From positions 39,492,052 to 39,556,051 of the forward strand of contig OX235274.1 of assembly GCA_944472155.2 (NCBI GenBank): 64,000 bases of DNA. Direction: 5' to 3'. The stretch is from Trichobilharzia szidati. Lineage: Eukaryota; Platyhelminthes; Trematoda; Strigeidida; Schistosomatidae. Every line of letters begins with the position of its first letter. Position 1 is the stretch's first letter. The position numbers and the translations under genes were made by a program. A model generated the notes under the pieces. That model saw nothing but the letters and a program-made list of their open reading frames with translations. It had not been told where the DNA came from and searched no databases. Positions 57,300 through 64,000 of the stretch are shown here, piece after piece.

Positions 57300-57930
57300 T
57301 AGTGTTCTCTGAGCTGGTTGGTTTAGTTGCGAAGCTTTCGTCGTCCTTCTCGACAACATCTTCAGTGCAATATTTAGCACAAAGTGAAATGATTTAAATT
57401 TCTTCATGAGTGATGTAATTGCGTCTCCCGTTAACCATCTTTACATATGTATTGACCATTTTCCACTGACTTGGATTTTAAACTTTCTGGTCACTTGATT
57501 TACTTTTTATTAGTTGGTATATTCCGTCTATATTAACGTGCTTGTTAATTGCATTTTCGTTTGAGTACCAGATTTCTAGGAATTCCCTGGCACTTTTAGT
57601 GTTTCCTCTGTCTAAGATTTTGACATTATCCCAATCAAATTGATGTCCATAATTGTCTATATCCATTGATTCTAAAGAATACATATCGTGTCTTTTCACG
57701 GTTGATTTGTGTTCTTGGATTCTGATTCGAAGGGGACGCCCACTTTGGCCGATGTAATGCCTGTTGCAGTTCATACAATTTATTTTGTAAATGGTATTAA
57801 TTTTATCCCCTTTTTCTGTTGGATCTTTCGGTTTGCATAATATCGAATTGAGCGATTTTACTGGCTTGTGTGCTATATCTATATCAAACGGTTTCAGTAT
57901 TCTAGCTGTTATTTCAGAGATATTCAGATA
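57300..57930 (-). mobile_element. Penelope-like element GIY-YIG end (subfamily 1), frame intact
   Basis: The frame is open on the minus strand from about 57930 to 57478, beyond the Met at 57774: ISEITARILKPFDIDIAHKP, KSLNSILCKPKDPTEKGDK, INTIYKINCMNCNRHYIGQS, GRPLRIRIQEHK, LDRGNTKSAREFLEIWYSN and INKHVNIDGIYQLIKSK. These cover the last part of the RT region and a complete-looking GIY-YIG endonuclease. It is the best preserved PLE endonuclease of subfamily 1 here. The terminal repeat with a hammerhead (57327-57370) follows 3'. The RT itself is absent; a second, plus-strand PLE piece starts right at the 5' break. Confidence 0.8.
57327..57370 (-). ncRNA. Hammerhead ribozyme of PLE subfamily 1 terminal repeat
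   Basis: Minus strand: TTGCA, core CTGAAGA, extra T, stem II GTTGTC with GACGAC (one G-U), GAAA, GCTT, CGCAA. The innermost stem I pair is A-C here. It sits 3' of the intact GIY-YIG frame at 57478-57930. Confidence 0.7.
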
Positions 57931-57939
57931 TGTAATCTG

Positions 57940-58640
57940 TTCATCTGTATACCCATGGCCAAGAAAGCAGAATCTGTTAACAAGAAACCTCTGTCCATTC
58001 GACTAGAATTCAAAGATGGTATATATCCAAGTGAAATAACTACTGACATGTTGAGGAAATCGATTGAAAGAACGTTTAGTCCCGGTAAGCTGCAGCTTAT
58101 ATTTTCCATACAACCGGTTGTGATTGCGAAATCAAAAGATGTAGTTCCAAGGATAGTTACTTCAAATTCTACCAGTTAATTCAAGTGCTCCTGAGGAACC
58201 ACGTATATTGGGAATTCCTCTATAGGCACTATGTTTCTTGTTCGGGAATACCCTACCTTCCAGTGTGGTGGTTAAATAAAGGTGTAGTTAAAACCACCAA
58301 CAGTTCGATATTAGGTCACCTCGTCCAAACAGGCCACAAAGCTAGCTAGCATTCAAAAATCTTTCTGTATCATTTATCGGGTGTGGAATACATCGCCAAA
58401 GACCTGTAGATACTGAACACTCCAAACAGCAGAGGCCATCGCAATTCGCTAAAACAACGTGAGCTATATGCGTGAATGAAGCATATCCAGCCACTAGTGT
58501 TCCCCTGACCTGCCGTCAAACCTGTAAATTCATAAATTCTGTATTACCTTTCTTTATTTATCTGACATTTGGTCTAGTGTTATTATTAGTGCCTTTGAAA
58601 TGTAATCTGTCGTAATTCCATTGAATAAAGCCATCTGATT
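57940..58640 (+). mobile_element. Penelope-like element fragment (subfamily 2)
   Basis: SIRLEFKDGIYPSEITTDML, RKSIERTFSPGKLQLIFSIQ and PVVIAKSKDVVPRIVT (to 58179) correspond to the region just before the GIY-YIG domain. After the stop, decayed pieces of the endonuclease follow (ILGHLVQTGHKAS with shifts, near 58300-58345). It is head-to-head with the subfamily 1 copy on the minus strand. Confidence 0.7.
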
Positions 58641-58649
58641 CACTGCCTA

Positions 58650-59870
58650 GTTTTATTATTAAATCATATTTCTTCTTCTTACTGGTTATTTATAACAATT
58701 GTCACATTTCCAGCTCACTTAAATATTAACAGACTGCTGTTTGTTAAGATAAGAAATAAATCATTCTGAAGGAAAGCGTAGGAAAAAGAATGAGCATTCT
58801 GCAAATGAAAAAGAAGATTATCTGCTGGATACTTACAGGGGGGCATCACAGAACCTACTGCTCAAAATGTGATTTATTATTTTTCAATCTATGCAATTAT
58901 GGGTAAAAAAAATTATGGTAATTATCATAATTCTGTTATCTCCGTCAGAGTATGCAATAGAAAGGACACGGATTTTACGACGGATGAAACACGTCTAGGC
59001 AGGAAAGAAGCATGCAGCTTCTGCATCCTACTAAAGCGTTTTCCCTACTTTCCCCATTGCTGAAAAATGCTCATATAAAGGCATTAGAGGGACAAGAATA
59101 AAAAGCTCAATAAAGACACCTTCTTGGCAATTTCATCCTCAAAAGCAGCTGTAAAGTCCCATTTATATACACAGGTTGACACAAACACTATTATTCCTTA
59201 ACTCCACATAGCAGCGAAGGAGATTAATGGTTATCACACTTTTTAGTTTGATATGGAAATTTCAATGTGGGAAGGTTGATTACAGATGGCTTAGAAACAA
59301 AATTACACTGGATTACAAAATATTTGTAAAATAACTTTTAACAAAGACGGGTGTCAACAGGAAGGACTTGGAATCAAAACGAAATAATTTTTTATAAATG
59401 GGAACTTTAAAAATTATTGATGGAAGAAATAAAATAACGAAATGAAATATTCCCATATTGAGTCAAAAGAAAAAGACGTAAATAACGAAGAAAATTTTGC
59501 TTTCGACACTCCATTTTCATAAGCTGTACAAAGAAATCATAAGACCAATCGCATACTGATAAAATTCGTCTTCGAAAAATGGATCATTTAATGTAAGGTG
59601 TAACCTAGATGGGATGAACAGTTGGAAATTAGAAAAGGAGGGCGGAATTTGGCGTGACGTAATAAGTTTGAGAAAATGACCAATCAGTACTATTGTGTAA
59701 AGTGCACAAGAACTAGTGGAAAGACGATAAAGCGTTTTTATATAAAATCTGTATGAAAACGCAATGTTATTAATAAACAGCAATAGAGTGATAATAAAAT
59801 ATGGAAGATGAGAATAGTAAAGACAATAAAATAATAGTGACAATAATAATGCTTAACTTATAAAATAAAA
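58650..59870. other. No feature recognised
   Basis: The minus frame 59517-59843 is Phe/Ile/Ser-rich and arises from purine-rich plus-strand sequence. No motif. Confidence 0.4.
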
Positions 59871-59879
59871 AGAAGCAAA

Positions 59880-60540
59880 GTTATAGTAAGGACATTACTC
59901 TGGCCACAGTAGGGTGAGTCAATGTATTCAGTGCTTTTGAATATAAAGGTTAACTTTCAGGTCCCGAATAGCCAACAAAACAGCTTTGTATAGACGGCGT
60001 ATTCGAAGTACCTTCGTACGATATTGAGGAACTCTGTGTTGCTCTGTGAAACATTCATGTGAGGTTGCCAGATGTCCAGAGTTGACAAGGTGTTCAAGGA
60101 TAGAGCTGCTGGTGTTCTCCTTTTCTCCTTTGTGTAGTCAAGGTGGACGGTGTTCCAGAATACGTTTGCGGACTTGACGCTGTGTACAGCAAGCATACTT
60201 CGCTCTACACGAACAAGTGAACTGATAAATCCATATTGAGGTGGACAAAGGTGTAGTTTTATCCTTAAAGTTAGACTCTATAAATAGTCTGCTGGAGAAC
60301 TTGATGTGCAAGATGGCTGCTTGAAATGTCTCCTTCAGACATTTAGAAAGGTGGTTTCTAAGTAATTCAGCTTAGATGACGTCTTTGAATTCCATGTTCA
60401 TGAAGGAATTTTTCTTAGGATATTTGTGATTTTTGGCGACGGTGGCTTTTCCTTTATATTTTTATTGATGAATCTCCATTGGAATGTGTTCTGTAGTAGG
60501 GTTTCATCATTTTCTATCATATCTTCTGACACAGACTTTT
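59880..60540 (-). mobile_element. Penelope-like element fragment (subfamily 2)
   Basis: The minus strand reads FMNMEFKDV, LRNHLSKCLKETFQAAIL, then IWIYQFTCSCRAKYACCTQ (GIY-YIG start with CSC, but YIG lost), then RILEHRPP, KGEKENTSSSILEHLVNSGH and the C-terminal remnant to about 59900. Shifts separate the pieces. The ORF at 59957-60196 covers part of it in changing frames. Confidence 0.7.
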
Positions 60541-60599
60541 CTAATCCTTGAACACAATTTACTTACAGGGTTTTGCTTTCGGATCAGTGGGACGAAGCT

Positions 60600-60910
60600 G
60601 TGAAAGTTGATAAACTGTCGTGCCCATGTTGGCTTACGATAAATAACAAAATGCGAAAACTAGGGAGTCAAACCAAACTTGATCCATGGTAAATTTAGAG
60701 GTTGAGCTACTTTCTTTTGAATACGTAGCTCCGGACTTCTAATGCATATGGCGACGGCTTCTGCGGTACAAAGAAGTCATAGACAAACACTGTATCAAGA
60801 AGCCGGAGTCGGTCTAACATGTCGATCTAATTTCGAACTGTTTGTGGTTTTCACTACACCTTTATCTAGGCACACTGGTAGACATTCCCGAATAAGGAAT
60901 AGGGTGTTAC
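60600..60910 (-). mobile_element. Penelope-like element fragment (subfamily 2)
   Basis: CLDKGVVKTTNSSKLDRH on the minus strand (near 60860-60800) matches the middle of the subfamily 2 endonuclease (CLNKGVVKT..SS..H). It is a separate small piece upstream of the 59.9-60.5 kb fragment. Confidence 0.55.
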
Positions 60911-61155
60911 CTCAAAACATATTACTCTTGTCAGCAACATTAATAATTCTTTCATTATTATGGGTATATAACTATAGAACCTGATGAATAAGACGTTATT
61001 CAACAGCATATTCTTTGTTCAGTAACAATTATTTTGAGAATTCTAATAAGCATTATTGATATAAGTATAAAACGTGGGCACTGCGGTAGAGTATAACTCC
61101 ATTAAAGATAAGATTTTATTTTGATAAATCACACAGTGTTATACAGTAATATTAA

Positions 61156-61205
61156 CTGATGACCACGTTTCGAGCACAAACTATTGCCACTCATAATCAT
61201 ATCAA
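61156..61205 (-). ncRNA. Hammerhead-like motif in left PLE arm
   Basis: Minus strand: TTGAT / ATCAG stem I, segment ATGATTAT in the core position, stem II GAGTG with the strand ending GTGCTC, GAAA, stem III AC-GTG-GT, predicted site after the C of GGTC. The core lacks C3 and G8 of the consensus. Confidence 0.45.
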
Positions 61206-62428
61206 GTCACTTACTCACACAACCTTCTACTTCATTTATATATATGAGTGGGATTGATTAGACATTTGAATAAAAATCAATATAGGGTAGTGTACATTCA
61301 GAAATAATAATATGAGTGTTCTTGATGAGATACAACCAGACGGGAAATAAGTAACTTGTTAGAATGTTGGAATTAGCTATGTTTGATTGTAAAATCAAAC
61401 GAACAGAAGAAGGTTAACCGCACACCAGCTTTTATAAAAAGCCAACGCATTCTAATAGATATTTAGACTTTAATCCATCTCATACGTTGTCTGTAAAGGC
61501 AAGCTTAATTGACTGCCCAACAAAACGAACGATAGCACTAATTAGTTCAAAAAAAGACCAAAAGGATGAATTGAAACAGACAGAAGAAGCGATGGTGTTA
61601 AATAACTGTCCTATAAAATTCATTAGGAATATCAAAAAGGTCAAAAGCAAAATAAAAACAAAAATAATTCTTAAACTAATAATGATGACATAAATAAGAG
61701 AGAATATAAGGCATCTACAGTTATGTCTTATAAAGAGCTATCATCTGAAACCCTCCTTACGTGGGATTCTCAATAAATCAGGAATCAGGGTGGCATTCAA
61801 ACCTACAAACTCACTCAGCTAGGACAAGCTCTGTAGGCTAAAAGACTCGGTGGACCCAATTAAACAAAATAATACAATTTACAAAATACCTCGCAATGAC
61901 TGTGAGTTAAGTCAACTACATAGGTCAAACTAGTAAATCAGGGGTAGCCAGATTGTCGGGACATAAGAATTTAGCTAAGGTAAGAATGGTTGACCCCGAG
62001 AAGATAAGTAATTTAGAAAAAAGCTCAGCGATTGCACTGCATGCATTACCACACAACCACACAATAGTATAAGAGATGGTTGAAATTCTAAGAAGTAATA
62101 TAGGTAGGTGGAGAGAGAGATTGATTACTGAATCCCACCTGGTTCATTGAGTCTACACCCAACGCATGCAACAGAAATGACTCAATGCAAATACCAGAGT
62201 TATGGAAGATATTATTATCAATCAGTCAATTCACGTACATTATAACATTCTAACAAGTTACTTATTTTGACTATAAAAACATTTTATTTCTCATCTGATT
62301 ATATTTGATCAATAACACTCATATTATTATTTCTGAATGTACACTACCCTATATTGATTTTTATTCAAATGTCTAATCAATCACACTCATATATATAAAT
62401 GAAGTAGAAGGTTGTGTGAGTAAGTGAC

Positions 62429-62478
62429 TTGATATGATTATGAGTGGCAATAGTTTGTGCTCGAAACGTGGTCATCAG
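62429..62478 (+). ncRNA. Hammerhead-like motif in right PLE arm
   Basis: Same motif as in the left arm, in plus orientation. Base differences between the arms lie mostly outside this segment. Confidence 0.45.
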
Positions 62479-62544
62479 TTAATATTACTGTATAACACTG
62501 TTTAATTCATCAAAATAAAATCTTATCCATAATAGAGCTCTAAT

Positions 62545-63220
62545 GGGCATCTATAGTAAGAAGAATTGATATTTGATGTTTGCAATAATCCTCAGACCTC
62601 TTAATCATTTATTGGAATAAATCATACATACATAACATATGTAGTCGAGAAACGTTTTAGTGGAATTCGACTAGCCGCTTTAAGTCTTACCTATACAGTG
62701 ACTTCTAAACTAATTCTCTCAAGTAATTAATCATTTTCTTCGTCATATATTTCCTGAACTGAAGTTGAGAAATCCCTTAGAAGTTGATTTGCATTTGCTT
62801 ATGAATGATGGCCACATTTACCTCTTAACTGAGAGGAAGTAGTTAAGCGTTTGGCGTAATGGACATAACTGTTACTTTGTATGCTTTTGTTATATAATTA
62901 ATAAAAGCCATTAGTCGATAAAAAGGTTTTTTATGGCCTAAGTAAGGAAGTATGCCTCCCATAAAAAAACGTTCAAATGTAGAAAAAGTAAGTCTAAGTA
63001 AATGATTTACAGGCCTGTGACAAGTAATGTTAGCATCTTAATGATTAGATTGTAATCAAGATAAGACCGAACAGTTCCACAATAACTGGGAGCCAAGTGA
63101 GAAGTAGACATACGTAAAAAATCAATCTCATAGAAAATGAAATCAGTAATTTCAACGTTTCGTTTAATATTATTAGTCTTTTCTGTTAAACACTGTAAAC
63201 AGTGTATACCTTTGCATTAT
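62545..63220. other. No feature recognised
   Basis: Sits between the PLE with inverted arms and the CR1 3' tail. No frame or shared repeat. Confidence 0.4.
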
Positions 63221-63224
63221 ATTT

Positions 63225-64000
63225 TCAGTGCTAATAATAATAATAATTTACTTTATTCCAAAAACAGTACTTATAATACAGAATGAAATTCTCAGCATTT
63301 GTCACAATATTGCATCTGATTTACTCAAAATATAAATAAAATTAAAAAAAAAATAACCAGAGGAATTTGTTCACATTTATGATATAAAGTCAAAAATCTT
63401 CGAAGCACGAATTGAGATTATTAAATATAATAATAATAATAACAGTGAGTTTGTTTCAAACGGTATTGTCGATTCAGTTTGGAAATTTTAGCATGTTATA
63501 GATTATTGGATCTAATGTTCTGCTGATATGGTATAGCGAGGGGAAATACAAAATTAACAGTTATAACACAGCTTAAATTATGTCCACACTTATGAAAAAA
63601 AAATAAACAAAACAAAAAATTGAGAGGATTATAAATATAAGAAATTCAACAACAATAAAGTTTGATGCTGTAAGGGTGGAGGAAATGGTTTATTTAGTAA
63701 TGCAAAGAAGGTTAGTTAGTTCATGCCTAGTACTATTTTCACCACATAAAGTACGTGCTAAATATGGTATAGTGGAATTTTTATACTTAGACGTACGTGT
63801 ATAAATTCTTCTGAAAAGACTTCTTGTTTTACCTGAGGAGACACAAGGTTTTAGCTGCGGGTGCTGCGGTGGATGCTCACAGTCTGACAAAATTCCTTTA
63901 GCGAATTTGTTGCATGTCATCAAGTGCCTACTGGTGACAGTGTCAACGATATGGCCCAATGGGATACCACTCACCCTACTGACAGTCTTAAGAGTTTTAC
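63225..64000 (-). mobile_element. Second CR1 LINE 3' end, running off the right edge
   Basis: On the minus strand the frame is open from the window edge to 63690. It reads VSRVSGIPLGHIVD, then SGKTRSLFRR and KYKNSTIPYLARTLCG, clearly the C terminus of the ORF at 51666-53270. The frame continues upstream past 63974 to base 64000, so the apparent GTG start there is meaningless and the rest of the RT lies outside the window. The 3' UTR follows down to a TTATTATTATTA-type tail near 63225. The two 3' ends differ at many positions, so they are separate insertions of related copies. Confidence 0.85.

Larger units (their letters stand above)
61065..62540 (+). mobile_element. Penelope-like element with inverted terminal pseudo-LTRs
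   Basis: The left arm (about 61099-61375) and right arm (about 62240-62532) are long, nearly identical inverted repeats. Between them, on the plus strand, is a decayed PLE coding piece. It contains KFIRNIKKVKSK (around 61610), then across frameshifts AFKPTNSLSQLGQAL, IKQNNTIYKIP, a GIY-YIG-like block, and EKSSAIALHAL and RWRERLITES, the C-terminal endonuclease hallmarks also seen in the PLE copy at 42.8 kb. The reverse transcriptase core is missing, so the element is 5'-truncated internally. Each arm has a hammerhead-like motif. Inverted pseudo-LTRs are a documented PLE arrangement. Confidence 0.8.

Noticed and set aside
1..64000. CRISPR arrays, operons, bacterial promoters or prophage
   Set aside because: No regularly spaced direct repeats, no ribosome binding sites or dense coding. 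The sequence is eukaryotic throughout.

Overview
The window looks like AT-rich, intron-rich flatworm DNA, most likely from a blood fluke (Schistosomatidae). The reasons are the recurring Penelope-like elements with GIY-YIG endonuclease remnants, RTE/SR2-like and CR1-like LINE pieces, tRNA-derived SINEs that carry hammerhead ribozymes, and one remnant close to the published Schistosoma S-alpha hammerhead. There are no prokaryotic features and no long host ORFs. Species assignment is an inference.

One host gene can be supported. It is a class A peptide-type G protein-coupled receptor on the plus strand, seen as five exons between 5848 and 22635. They encode the end of TM3 through TM7, with compatible splice phases and introns of about 6.6, 5.1, 2.4 and 1.85 kb. 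The 5' exons (N terminus, TM1, TM2) were not found and probably lie upstream of the window. The receptor keeps the structural hallmarks (W4.50, P5.50, CWxP in TM6, NP in TM7) but has lost three usual microswitch residues: DRY is DRA, Y5.58 is His and NPxxY is NPxxF.

Almost everything else is repeats. Penelope-like element (PLE) fragments of at least three subfamilies occur throughout. One at 61.07-62.54 kb still has its coding piece bracketed by long inverted pseudo-LTRs. A CR1-clade LINE at 51.67-53.64 kb has an uninterrupted reverse transcriptase ORF and a 3' tail. A second CR1 3' end runs off the right edge, and a CR1 endonuclease fragment sits at 39.2-40.4 kb. An RTE endonuclease fragment lies at 33.0-34.1 kb and eight RTE 3' ends are scattered through the window. 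A weak gypsy-like protease remnant is at 9 kb. At least five tRNA-derived SINE families are present.

The most interesting signal is a set of hammerhead ribozyme motifs in several unrelated-looking repeats (SINE families A and B, two PLE terminal-repeat families, one S-alpha remnant). Many of these repeats sit as inverted pairs, minus copy on the left and plus copy on the right. Four such blocks are flanked by 10-13 bp target site duplications (at 11.43-12.11, 24.30-24.76, 35.82-35.96 and 50.43-50.58 kb), so the inverted pair itself appears to be the inserted unit.
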